DNA of 64,000 bases from Leeuwenhoekiella palythoae (GTDB lineage: Bacteria > Bacteroidota > Bacteroidia > Flavobacteriales > Flavobacteriaceae): NCBI RefSeq assembly GCF_900130045.1, contig NZ_FQXT01000001.1:787014-851013 (forward strand), in the 5' to 3' direction. Positions 34,899-42,545 of the stretch are shown here, one piece after another (position 1 is the stretch's first letter; each line of letters starts with the position of its first letter). The notes under the pieces were generated by a model. The model did not search any database, was not told the origin of the DNA, and worked only from the letters and a program-made list of their open reading frames with translations. The position numbers and the translations under genes are program-made.

Positions 34899-36296
34899 AT
34901 GAAATACACCTTAAAAACCCACCGCAAAAAAATTCTTGCAGATACCATCACTCCGGTGTCGGTTTACCTGCGTCTGCGTGATAAGTTCCCAAACAGCCTG
35001 CTCCTCGAGAGTAGCGACTACCGGGCTAACGACAACACCTTCAGCTACATCTGCTGCAAACCTATCGCTTCGATCACCGTAAAAAACGAAGTGATCACCG
35101 AAGTTTTCCCTGACGGAACTACCACAACCACGGCCATTGAAGTTGATACCGATGTGGTAGGCATCATTGAAGCTTTTGCTAAAAAATTTGAAACCGAAGA
35201 CAACGAACAGAAGTTCATTCAAAACGGACTCTTCGGCTATATGAGTTATGACGCCGTGCGTTATTTTGAAGATATTGAAGTGACCAAAAAAGAAGCGCAG
35301 CTTGATGTGCCAGACTTGTATTATGCAGTCTACCAAAACATCATTGCCATCAATCACTTCAATAACGAAGCGCACATTTTTTCACATACCTATAACGAAG
35401 AGAACAACCTCAGCCAGATCGCTCAACTGCTTACCGTAAAAAGTTTTGCCGAGTATCATTTTAAGCTGGAAGGCGAACAACAATCGCAGATGTCTGACGA
35501 GGCTTTTATAGAGCTGGTAAAAACCTGTAAAAAGCATTGCCAGCGTGGAGATGTGTTTCAGATCGTTCCATCTAAACGCTTTTCACAAGGCTTTAGCGGA
35601 GACGAGTTTAACGTGTACCGAAGCTTACGCAGCGTCAACCCTTCGCCGTATCTGTTCTTTTTTGACTACGGTAATTTTAAGATCTTCGGAAGTTCACCTG
35701 AAGCACAGCTCATCGTTAAAGAAGGCAAAGCCGAAATTCACCCGATCGCCGGGACCTTTAAACGTACCGGAAATGATGAAAAAGACGCCGCTTTGGCCAA
35801 GAAACTTTCGGAAGATGCCAAAGAGAACAGCGAGCACGTGATGCTGGTCGATTTGGCCCGCAACGACCTGAGCCGTAACGGCAGTAATGTAAAAGTAGAA
35901 ACCTATCGTGAGGTACAATTTTTTTCGCACGTGATCCATCTGGTGAGTAAAGTGACAGGAACCAAACATCCTGATACCTCAACCATGCGGGTTGTGGCAG
36001 ACACCTTTCCGGCAGGAACTTTAAGCGGTGCACCCAAACACAATGCGATGAAATTGTTGGAGAAATACGAACCTATCAACCGAGATTTCTACGGAGGTGC
36101 CATTGGGTTTATGGATTTCAACGGAAACTTCAATCATGCGATCATCATCCGTTCCTTTTTAAGTAAAAACCACCAATTGCATTATCAAGCGGGAGCAGGA
36201 ATCGTAAGCGACAGCGTACCGGAAAAAGAATTAGAAGAAGTATATAATAAATTAGGAGCCCTTACCAAAGCCCTTAAACTGGCTGAAGAACTATAA
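34899..36296 (+). CDS. trpE: Anthranilate synthase component I
   Basis: Makes anthranilate from chorismate with ammonia from TrpG. Length is 465 residues. The N-terminal part carries the tryptophan feedback motif LLES (in NSLLLESSDYRAN). The chorismate-binding domain has GDVFQIVPSKRFSQ, PSPYLFFFDYG, HPIAGTFKRTG, ENSEHVMLVDLARNDL and FPAGTLSGAPKHNAM. It lies 23 bp after the attenuator and 1 bp before trpG. Confidence 0.97.
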   Translation: MKYTLKTHRKKILADTITPVSVYLRLRDKFPNSLLLESSDYRANDNTFSYICCKPIASITVKNEVITEVFPDGTTTTTAIEVDTDVVGIIEAFAKKFETEDNEQKFIQNGLFGYMSYDAVRYFEDIEVTKKEAQLDVPDLYYAVYQNIIAINHFNNEAHIFSHTYNEENNLSQIAQLLTVKSFAEYHFKLEGEQQSQMSDEAFIELVKTCKKHCQRGDVFQIVPSKRFSQGFSGDEFNVYRSLRSVNPSPYLFFFDYGNFKIFGSSPEAQLIVKEGKAEIHPIAGTFKRTGNDEKDAALAKKLSEDAKENSEHVMLVDLARNDLSRNGSNVKVETYREVQFFSHVIHLVSKVTGTKHPDTSTMRVVADTFPAGTLSGAPKHNAMKLLEKYEPINRDFYGGAIGFMDFNGNFNHAIIIRSFLSKNHQLHYQAGAGIVSDSVPEKELEEVYNKLGALTKALKLAEEL

Positions 36297-36297
36297 C

Positions 36298-36870
36298 ATG
36301 AAAAAACGAGTTTTAGTCATAGACAATTACGACAGTTTTGTGTACAATCTGGTACACTATCTTGAAGATTTAGACTGCGAAGTCACCGTAAAACGTAACG
36401 ATCAACTGCAACTAGAAGAAGTGGCTGCTTTTGATAAGATCCTGCTGTCACCCGGACCGGGAATTCCCGAAGAAGCTGGTCTGCTTCTGGAAATCATTAA
36501 AACCTACGCACCTACTAAAAGTATGTTTGGCGTTTGCTTAGGCCAGCAGGCCATTGGTGAAGTTTTTGGTGGAACGCTTATCAATTTAGATCAGGTGTTT
36601 CACGGGGTTGCGACTTCGGCTAAACAACTGGTGACTGATGAGCCCCTTTTTAAAGATATTCCTACGGAATTTGAAATTGGCAGATACCACTCGTGGGTCG
36701 TTGCTCCCGAAAATTTCCCGGAAGCTTTAGAGATCACTTCGGTGGATGTGAACGGACAAATCATGTCGCTACGCCATAAAGAATATGACGTGCGCGGCGT
36801 ACAATTTCACCCCGAATCGGTACTGACTCCCGAAGGCAAAACAATGATCAAAAATTGGGTAAATAACTAA
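36298..36870 (+). CDS. trpG: Anthranilate synthase component II (glutamine amidotransferase)
   Basis: Class I glutamine amidotransferase of 190 residues. It has the catalytic cysteine in FGVCLGQQAIGE (about residue 80), the oxyanion motif LSPGPGIPEEAG and the His-Glu pair in VQFHPESVLTPEG. It supplies ammonia to TrpE. It is separate from trpD, unlike fused TrpGD of enterobacteria. Confidence 0.96.
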   Translation: MKKRVLVIDNYDSFVYNLVHYLEDLDCEVTVKRNDQLQLEEVAAFDKILLSPGPGIPEEAGLLLEIIKTYAPTKSMFGVCLGQQAIGEVFGGTLINLDQVFHGVATSAKQLVTDEPLFKDIPTEFEIGRYHSWVVAPENFPEALEITSVDVNGQIMSLRHKEYDVRGVQFHPESVLTPEGKTMIKNWVNN

Positions 36871-36879
36871 ATATTTTTT

Positions 36880-36987
36880 CATTTCCGTGAAGACGGAAAT
36901 CTTTAAAATAAAAGAAGTAGTCCATTTCCGTGAAGACGGAAATCTCATGAATCAAAACAAGTCTATTTCCATGAAGATGGAAATCTC
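36880..36987 (+). repeat. Three GAAG-loop hairpins between trpG and trpD
   Basis: Copies at 36880-36902, 36923-36946 and 36964-36987. The stems are ATTTCCGT/ACGGAAAT (twice) and ATTTCCAT/ATGGAAAT; the loop is GAAG each time and CT or CTC follows. The third copy changes both sides of one pair, so pairing is kept. Confidence 0.88.
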
Positions 36988-37029
36988 ACATAAATAATAA
37001 TGCTCCCTACGGAGTACTTATAGCGAATA

Positions 37030-38025
37030 ATGAAAACAATATTAAATCGACTCATAAACCACGAGCAACTCAGTAAAGAAGAGGCACGCGAGGTTTTGGT
37101 CAATATTTCAGAAGGAAAATACAACACCAGTCAGATTGCGGCTTTTATCACAGTGTATATGATGCGCAGCATTACTGTTGAAGAACTTGCCGGCTTCAGA
37201 GATGCGTTGCTTGATTTGTGCATTGCCGTACCCTTTGACGGATACAACGCCATCGACCTCTGTGGAACCGGTGGTGATGGTAAAAACACGTTTAACATCT
37301 CTACACTTTCCTCATTTGTAGCAGCAGGTGCAGGAATCAACGTAACCAAGCACGGAAACTACGGAGTTTCTTCCGTGAGCGGAAGCAGCAACGTTATGGA
37401 AAGCTTCGGAATAAAATTCACCAACGATGCCGACTTTTTAAAGCGCTGTCTGGATGAAGCCGGTATTTGTGTATTGCACGCGCCGCTTTTCCATCCGGCG
37501 ATGAAAAATGTGGGGCCTATTCGTCGCGAACTTGGGGTAAAAACCTTTTTCAATATGCTGGGCCCTATGGTGAATCCGGCGTTTCCTGAGAACCAACTCG
37601 TGGGTGTTTTCAATTTGGAACTCGCTCGTTTATATGGATATCTGTATCAGGATACTAAAAAGAACTTCACCATTTTACACAGTATCGACGGCTATGACGA
37701 GATTTCCCTTACCGGAAATACCAAAGCCATTCGCAACAACAGCGAGCGTATGTTGACTGCTGAAGATTTTGGGGTTCATACCATCAAGCAAGAAGAAATT
37801 TATGGTGGCGACACCATCGAATCTTCTGCGGCGATCTTTAAAAAAGTGATCAGCGGTAAAGGCACCGAAGCGCAAAACAATGTGGTTTGTGCCAATGCAG
37901 GTATGGCCATTGCCACCGTTAAAAACCTCGAACCTAAAGCAGGTTTTGAACTTGCTAAAGAATCTCTTTTAAGCGGAAAAGGACTTGAACGCTTAAATAA
38001 ACTCATAGCCCTAAGCAGCAAATAA
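37030..38025 (+). CDS. trpD: Anthranilate phosphoribosyltransferase
   Basis: Second step of tryptophan synthesis, 331 residues. It has the PRPP-binding motif DLCGTGGDGKNTFNIST near residue 76, KHGNYGVSSVSGSSNVME near 112, and HPAMKNVGPIRRELGVKTFF, all class signatures. It starts 159 bp after trpG, a gap holding three hairpins, and is followed after one base by trpC. Confidence 0.97.
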   Translation: MKTILNRLINHEQLSKEEAREVLVNISEGKYNTSQIAAFITVYMMRSITVEELAGFRDALLDLCIAVPFDGYNAIDLCGTGGDGKNTFNISTLSSFVAAGAGINVTKHGNYGVSSVSGSSNVMESFGIKFTNDADFLKRCLDEAGICVLHAPLFHPAMKNVGPIRRELGVKTFFNMLGPMVNPAFPENQLVGVFNLELARLYGYLYQDTKKNFTILHSIDGYDEISLTGNTKAIRNNSERMLTAEDFGVHTIKQEEIYGGDTIESSAAIFKKVISGKGTEAQNNVVCANAGMAIATVKNLEPKAGFELAKESLLSGKGLERLNKLIALSSK

Positions 38026-38026
38026 G

Positions 38027-38809
38027 ATGAATATATTAGACAAAATAATCGCCGATAAATACAAAGAAGTAGCCTTACGCAAGCAGCTGATTCCGGTGAA
38101 ACAATTGGAACAGTCGGTACTTTTTGAACGTAAATCGCCTTCGCTTGCGCAAGCCTTGAGCACAAGCGCCTCAGGAATCATCGCTGAGCATAAACGCCGG
38201 TCGCCCAGTAAAGCGACGATCAATCACAACCTCAATGTGCAAGATGTAGCCAGTGGTTACGAGCAAGCCGGAGTTTGTGGAATGAGCGTACTTACTGATG
38301 GAAAATATTTTGGCGGTTCGCTGGACGATTTGTTACTGGCGCGCGCCGCAGCACAATTACCGCTGTTACGCAAAGAATTTGTGATCGACACCTACCAAAT
38401 TCTGGAAGCGAAAGCCTATGGTGCCGATGTGATCTTGCTCATTGCAGCAGTGCTCACTCGGGAAGAGATCAAAACCCTTTCAGAATTTGCTAAATCGCTT
38501 GGTCTTGATGTACTTCTCGAGGTGCACAATCTGGAAGAATTGCAAAAGTCGGTGATGCCGTCTTTAGATATGTTGGGCGTAAACAATCGCAACCTGAAAA
38601 CTTTTGAAGTGAGCCTCGAAACCAGCAAAAGCCTATCGGCTGAAATCCCGGATGATTTTGTAAAAGTATCTGAAAGCGGCATCAGTTCGATCGAAGCGAT
38701 CAAAGCCTTACAGCCCTATGGCTATAAAGGATTCCTCATTGGCGAGAACTTTATGAAAACCGATGATCCCGGCGCCAGCGCAACCGAATTTATCAAACAG
38801 CTTATTTAA
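38027..38809 (+). CDS. trpC: Indole-3-glycerol phosphate synthase
   Basis: TIM-barrel enzyme of 260 residues. It has the catalytic lysines in IIAEHKRRSPSK and LLRKEFVIDTYQI, plus GVNNRNLKTFEV and KVSESGIS. It is monofunctional, with TrpF encoded separately downstream. It begins one base after the trpD stop. Confidence 0.97.
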   Translation: MNILDKIIADKYKEVALRKQLIPVKQLEQSVLFERKSPSLAQALSTSASGIIAEHKRRSPSKATINHNLNVQDVASGYEQAGVCGMSVLTDGKYFGGSLDDLLLARAAAQLPLLRKEFVIDTYQILEAKAYGADVILLIAAVLTREEIKTLSEFAKSLGLDVLLEVHNLEELQKSVMPSLDMLGVNNRNLKTFEVSLETSKSLSAEIPDDFVKVSESGISSIEAIKALQPYGYKGFLIGENFMKTDDPGASATEFIKQLI

Positions 38810-38851
38810 TAGTATATAAATTGAATACTAAATAGTAGAAATGCGAAGCCT

Positions 38852-39007
38852 CCTTTTGTTCCAGAATAGGCTTTATAAAATGGGAAAGACAGCGCAGCGC
38901 CCATTTTATAAAATGGTTTTCATAACCGACGAAGGTTATGGAAAATTCCTAACAAAAGGCGTCTTTTTCTTTGGTTCGTTTCTTTTGGACGAGCAAAAGA
39001 AATGAAC
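38852..39007 (+). repeat. Structured interspersed element, copy D, in the trp operon
   Basis: Outer stem CCTTTTGTT/AACAAAAGG (perfect), inner stem TTTATAAAATGGG against CCATTTTATAAA, third hairpin CATAACC-GACGAA-GGTTATG, then CGTCTTTTTCTTTG and terminal hairpin GTTCGTTTCTTTTG/CAAAAGAAATGAAC with loop GACGAG. Every stem differs from copy A but pairs as well or better. It fills the 225-bp trpC-trpF gap. Confidence 0.87.
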
Positions 39008-39034
39008 AAAACAGAATAGGAAGTAATAAAATTA

Positions 39035-39730
39035 ATGGTTAAAACAATCCATAATAAAAAGTACGATAAGCTATGCCTTAAGGTTTGTGGTATGAAACAC
39101 AACACCCTTGACGTAGCCCAACTCAAGCCAGATTATTTGGGTTTTATTTTCTTTGAAAAAAGTAAACGAAATTATGACCAGGCAGCTATTGAAGCTCTTC
39201 CGGAAGGGATACAGAAAGTGGGCGTTTTTGTAGATGCAAGCATTGAATTTGTACTCGATAAAATCCAGCAATTTCAGTTTGATGTGATTCAGCTGCACGG
39301 AAGCGAAACTCCTGAATATTGTAAGACGCTTCAAAACGGTTGTCTTATCGAGCGCAGTCGAGATACTGCCGAAGCTACTCCTTCCAAAATACCCAAAATC
39401 TGGAAAGTCTTCAGCATAAAAGACCACTTTGACTTTTCAGTTTTGGAAGCTTATGAAGCTGTGGTCGATAAATTTTTATTTGACACCAAAGGAAAGGAAA
39501 AAGGCGGAAATGGCTATACCTTTGATTGGAGCGTGCTTCAAGACTATCCTTCGCAAAAGCCTTTTATCTTAAGTGGCGGTATAGGATTGGAAGAAATCCC
39601 AGCGGTAAACGAACTTAAAAAAACAACCCTTCCGCTGGCGGGGATTGATGTCAATAGTAAATTTGAAGACGAACCGGGATTAAAAAATATAGACTTATTA
39701 AAGTCACTTATAAAAGAATTAAATAGATAG
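39035..39730 (+). CDS. trpF: Phosphoribosylanthranilate isomerase with a repeat-derived insertion
   Basis: TIM-barrel isomerase of 231 residues. It has the N-terminal catalytic KVCGMKH, DYLGFIFFEKSKR, VGVFVDAS, VIQLHGSETPEYC, FLFDTKGKEKGGNGYTFDW and the phosphate-binding FILSGGIG and GIDVNSKFEDEPG. Between PEYCKTLQ and KIWKVFSI lies a stretch (NGCLIERSRDTAEATPSK) not expected in the family; its DNA contains TATCGAGCGCAGTCGAGATA, a REP-like palindrome. The frame stays open and catalytic residues are intact. Confidence 0.94.
   Translation: MVKTIHNKKYDKLCLKVCGMKHNTLDVAQLKPDYLGFIFFEKSKRNYDQAAIEALPEGIQKVGVFVDASIEFVLDKIQQFQFDVIQLHGSETPEYCKTLQNGCLIERSRDTAEATPSKIPKIWKVFSIKDHFDFSVLEAYEAVVDKFLFDTKGKEKGGNGYTFDWSVLQDYPSQKPFILSGGIGLEEIPAVNELKKTTLPLAGIDVNSKFEDEPGLKNIDLLKSLIKELNR
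39346..39367 (+). repeat. REP-like palindrome inside trpF
   Basis: TATCGAGCGCAGTCGAGATA followed by CT. Inverse orientation of the CTCGACTGCGCTCG core found in fcl at 19273-19296 and related to GCGCAGTCGAGAACTCC at about 24673. It encodes part of the extra residues (LIERSRDT) of TrpF. Confidence 0.78.
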
Positions 39731-39774
39731 AGATTTCCGTCTGAGTTGAAATAAAAAATTACTGTGAATTAAAA

Positions 39775-39819
39775 GATTTCCGCCCAGTTTATCCTGAGCG
39801 ATAGCCGAAGGGCGGAAAT
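39775..39819 (+). repeat. Composite hairpin between trpF and trpB
   Basis: Stem ATTTCCGCCC/GGGCGGAAAT with a long loop containing TATCCTGAGCGATAGCCGAA. The stem belongs to the ATTTCC hairpin family; the loop looks like a second repeat type nested in it. Confidence 0.7.
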
Positions 39820-39833
39820 ATCAATATAGAATT

Positions 39834-41018
39834 ATGAACTACAACGTAAATGAAAAAGGATATTATGGCGATTTTGGTGGTGCTTACATCCCAGAAATGC
39901 TATACCCTAATGTAGAAGAGCTGCGTCAAAATTACTTAAAAGTGATGCAGGAACCGGATTTTCAAGAAGAATTCAAGGCGCTTTTAAAAGAATATGTAGG
40001 TCGCCCTACCCCATTATATTATGCCAAGCGTTTTTCCGAAAAATATGGAACAAAAGTGTACCTCAAACGGGAGGATCTGTGTCACACGGGAGCACATAAA
40101 GTGAACAACACGATTGGCCAGATCTTAATGGCCAAGCGTCTGGGTAAAAACCGTATCATCGCAGAAACCGGTGCCGGTCAGCACGGGGTGGCTACGGCCA
40201 CCGTATGTGCGTTGATGGGCTTAGAATGCATCGTGTATATGGGAGCGATAGACATCAAACGTCAGGCGCCTAACGTAGCGCGAATGAAAATGCTTGGCGC
40301 CACAGTAGTTCCCGCAGAATCTGGCAGCAAAACCTTAAAAGATGCGACCAATGAAGCCATTCGGGATTGGATCAATAATCCGACCGATACGCACTACATC
40401 ATTGGTAGTGTGGTAGGACCGCACCCGTATCCTGATATGGTGGCGCGTTTTCAGAGTGTGATCTCTGAAGAAGTAAAAAAGCAATTACTGGAGAAAGAAG
40501 GCAAAGAAAATCCAGATTATGTAGTGGCCTGCGTAGGAGGTGGCAGCAATGCAGCCGGGCTTTTTTATCATTATCTCGATACTCCGGAAGTGGGCATCAT
40601 CGCTGTAGAAGCTGCCGGAAAAGGCATCCATTCCGGGGAAAGTGCAGCAACTTCAGCCTTAGGTAAAGAAGGTATCATTCACGGAAGTAAAACCCTGCTA
40701 ATGCAAACCGATGACGGACAGATCACAGAGCCGTATTCGATTTCTGCAGGTCTCGATTATCCTGGTGTCGGGCCTATGCACGCACATTTATTCAGAAGCG
40801 GCCGTGGGGAGTTCATCAGCATCACCGACGATGACGCGATGCAGGCCGGTCTTGAATTATGCAAACTGGAAGGTATCATTCCCGCGATCGAATCGTCTCA
40901 CGCTTTGGCCATTTTTGAAGAGCGCAAGTTTAAAAAAGATGATGTAGTGGTCGTGAATTTGAGCGGTAGAGGAGATAAAGATTTGAATACGTATATAGAT
41001 TACTTCAAACTCGCTTAA
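39834..41018 (+). CDS. trpB: Tryptophan synthase beta chain
   Basis: PLP enzyme of 394 residues that joins indole and serine. It has the PLP lysine in [54 protein letters not shown] (phosphate-binding glycine loop) and [12 protein letters not shown]. The length is normal for TrpB1. It is separated from trpA by a GIY-YIG gene, which is unusual because trpB and trpA products form one complex and are normally adjacent. Confidence 0.98.
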   Translation: MNYNVNEKGYYGDFGGAYIPEMLYPNVEELRQNYLKVMQEPDFQEEFKALLKEYVGRPTPLYYAKRFSEKYGTKVYLKREDLCHTGAHKVNNTIGQILMAKRLGKNRIIAETGAGQHGVATATVCALMGLECIVYMGAIDIKRQAPNVARMKMLGATVVPAESGSKTLKDATNEAIRDWINNPTDTHYIIGSVVGPHPYPDMVARFQSVISEEVKKQLLEKEGKENPDYVVACVGGGSNAAGLFYHYLDTPEVGIIAVEAAGKGIHSGESAATSALGKEGIIHGSKTLLMQTDDGQITEPYSISAGLDYPGVGPMHAHLFRSGRGEFISITDDDAMQAGLELCKLEGIIPAIESSHALAIFEERKFKKDDVVVVNLSGRGDKDLNTYIDYFKLA

Positions 41019-41033
41019 GCGTGTTTGAATTTT

Positions 41034-41057
41034 TCATTTCCGCGAAGGCGGAAATCT
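41034..41057 (+). repeat. GAAG-loop hairpin left of the GIY-YIG gene
   Basis: Perfect 8-bp stem ATTTCCGC/GCGGAAAT with a GAAG loop, flanked by TC and CT. Together with 41465-41488 it forms an exact 24-nt inverted pair around the small nuclease gene. Confidence 0.88.
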
Positions 41058-41081
41058 CTTGAATGTAAGCACACATTTTAA

Positions 41082-41375
41082 ATGGATGAATTATTCTACG
41101 CATATATTCTTACAAATAAAAACCACACAGTGCTTTACATTGGGGTTACCAATGATTTAAAAAGAAGACTTAAACAACACAAACAAAAGAGCAATAAAGG
41201 ATTTTCAGGAAAGTACAATGTTGAGAAACTCGTCTATTTTGAATCTAGCCCTTATGTCGAAAACGCCATTAAAAGAGAGAAACAGCTCAAAAAATGGAAT
41301 CGAGCCTGGAAAGAAAATCTAATCAACGAAATGAATCCTGATTGGAACGACCTGAGTTGGATGCTGAACGAATGA
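41082..41375 (+). CDS. Small GIY-YIG nuclease-domain protein
   Basis: Stand-alone GIY-YIG domain of 97 residues: FYAYILTNKNHTVLYIGVTN (the YIL...YIG core at residues about 4-17), the catalytic-type arginine in DLKRRLKQHKQ, and a Glu-containing part with KREKQLKKWNRAWKENLI. This matches the YhbQ/UPF0213-like single-domain group, whose role is unknown. It interrupts trpB and trpA and lies between two exactly inverted hairpin repeats, suggesting it arrived with them. Any mobility role is inference. Confidence 0.92.
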   Translation: MDELFYAYILTNKNHTVLYIGVTNDLKRRLKQHKQKSNKGFSGKYNVEKLVYFESSPYVENAIKREKQLKKWNRAWKENLINEMNPDWNDLSWMLNE

Positions 41376-41410
41376 GGTTTCCGTAGAAAACATAATAATA
41401 ACTTGAAATG

Positions 41411-41488
41411 AATTGGGAAAGATTTCCGCAGCGTACATAATTGAAATTAGAATTAGGTTGGGAAAGATTTCCGCCTTCGCGGAAATGA
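41411..41488. repeat. GAAG-loop hairpin right of the GIY-YIG gene, with a partial copy
   Basis: TTGGGAAAGATTTCCGC occurs at about 41412-41428 and again at 41458-41474. The second runs into a full hairpin at 41465-41488 (ATTTCCGC-CTTC-GCGGAAAT), which is the exact reverse complement of 41034-41057. The first copy is truncated after its left arm. Confidence 0.82.
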
Positions 41489-41503
41489 CTAAAGAATAAA
41501 AAT

Positions 41504-42268
41504 ATGAACAGAATAAATAAGAAATTACAGGAAAGCCAAAAATTGCTTTCTATATACTTTACCGCAGGTTATCCTGAGTTGGAAGATACTACAACGGTTA
41601 TTGAAAAACTGGTGGAATCAGGAGTTGATATGATTGAGATCGGTTTACCCTTTAGCGATCCGCTAGCAGATGGACCAACGATTCAAGAGAGTTCTACCGC
41701 AGCTTTAAAAAATGGAATGACCACCGCCAAGCTCTTTGATCAGATCAAGGACATTAGGAAAACCGTAGATATCCCATTGATCGTAATGGGGTATTTTAAC
41801 CCGATGCTTCAATATGGTGTTGAAAAATTCTGTGCTATTTGTGCTGAAATAGGCATAGACGGACTCATTATGCCGGATCTCCCGCTTGCGGAATATGAAG
41901 AACACTATCAAGCTACTTTTGAAAAATATGGTCTTAAGATGATCTTTTTGATCACGCCTCAAACTTCAGACGAGCGTATTAGACAAATCGATGCTGCGAG
42001 TGACGGTTTTATTTATATGGTGAGTAGCGCAAGTACTACGGGAAAAACTTCGGGCTTCAGCAGTGTGCAAACCGATTATTTTGAACGCATCGCTGCCTTG
42101 AAGCTTAAAAATCCACAGATCGTAGGCTTTGGGATCAAAGATGAAGAAACCTTTAAGGCTGCAACACAAACTGCAAAAGGCGCCATTATAGGTTCAGCAT
42201 TCATAAAAACCCTTACCGAAAAAGGTTTAGACGGGATAGAACCGTTCATAAAGAGTATAAGACCCTGA
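41504..42268 (+). CDS. trpA: Tryptophan synthase alpha chain
   Basis: TIM-barrel lyase of 254 residues that releases indole from indole-3-glycerol phosphate. Its catalytic Glu lies in MIEIGLPFSDPLADGPTIQ and catalytic Asp in GLIMPDLPLAEYEEH; FLITPQTSDERI and GFGIKDEETF follow. It ends the trp operon. Its 5' neighbour is the inverted hairpin, 15 bp upstream. Confidence 0.97.
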   Translation: MNRINKKLQESQKLLSIYFTAGYPELEDTTTVIEKLVESGVDMIEIGLPFSDPLADGPTIQESSTAALKNGMTTAKLFDQIKDIRKTVDIPLIVMGYFNPMLQYGVEKFCAICAEIGIDGLIMPDLPLAEYEEHYQATFEKYGLKMIFLITPQTSDERIRQIDAASDGFIYMVSSASTTGKTSGFSSVQTDYFERIAALKLKNPQIVGFGIKDEETFKAATQTAKGAIIGSAFIKTLTEKGLDGIEPFIKSIRP

Positions 42269-42352
42269 GTATTAACCCGCTTTTAGCAAGTTCTTACCAT
42301 TAATTAACAGCTGCGCTTCGTATCTTGTTTTTAACAAAAAAAGAAAACTATT

Positions 42353-42481
42353 ATGGATAAGAAATTTGAACGTACTGTAGATCAAAAGAACCCAACGAAT
42401 CCTACAGGAAATAGAAACGAGAAAACCAACAAGGTGGATATTGATGAGAAAACCATCAAAGACCAACAGAACAAGCACTAA
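42353..42481 (+). CDS. Small hydrophilic hypothetical protein (42 aa)
   Basis: A short frame from ATG 42353 with about half charged or amide residues (begins MDKKFERTVDQKNPTNPTGN, ends DQQNKH). A near -7 box TATCTTGT lies about 30 bp upstream and a strong terminator follows at once, so an independent short transcript is likely. No known domain recognised; expected to be disordered. Confidence 0.6.
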   Translation: MDKKFERTVDQKNPTNPTGNRNEKTNKVDIDEKTIKDQQNKH

Positions 42482-42507
42482 GCGCTTGCACTAACTACCA
42501 AAAATTG

Positions 42508-42537
42508 AAAAGCCGATACTTTACGTATCGGCTTTTT
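42508..42537. terminator. Terminator between the small gene and the SulP gene
   Basis: Stem AAAGCCGATAC/GTATCGGCTTT with loop TTTAC and A/T runs on both sides, so it can serve both converging genes (the small ORF ending at 42481 and the SulP gene ending at 42546). Confidence 0.92.
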
Positions 42538-42545
42538 AAATGCGT

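Noticed and set aside
36880-36987. Three evenly spaced repeats as a mini CRISPR array
   Set aside because: Each unit is a 24-nt hairpin with about 20-nt spacers, present also singly elsewhere; no cas gene is near and spacer lengths are wrong.
41034-41488. GIY-YIG gene as a group I intron or intein homing endonuclease
   Set aside because: trpB and trpA are both complete and separate, the gene lies between them, and no intron core is visible.
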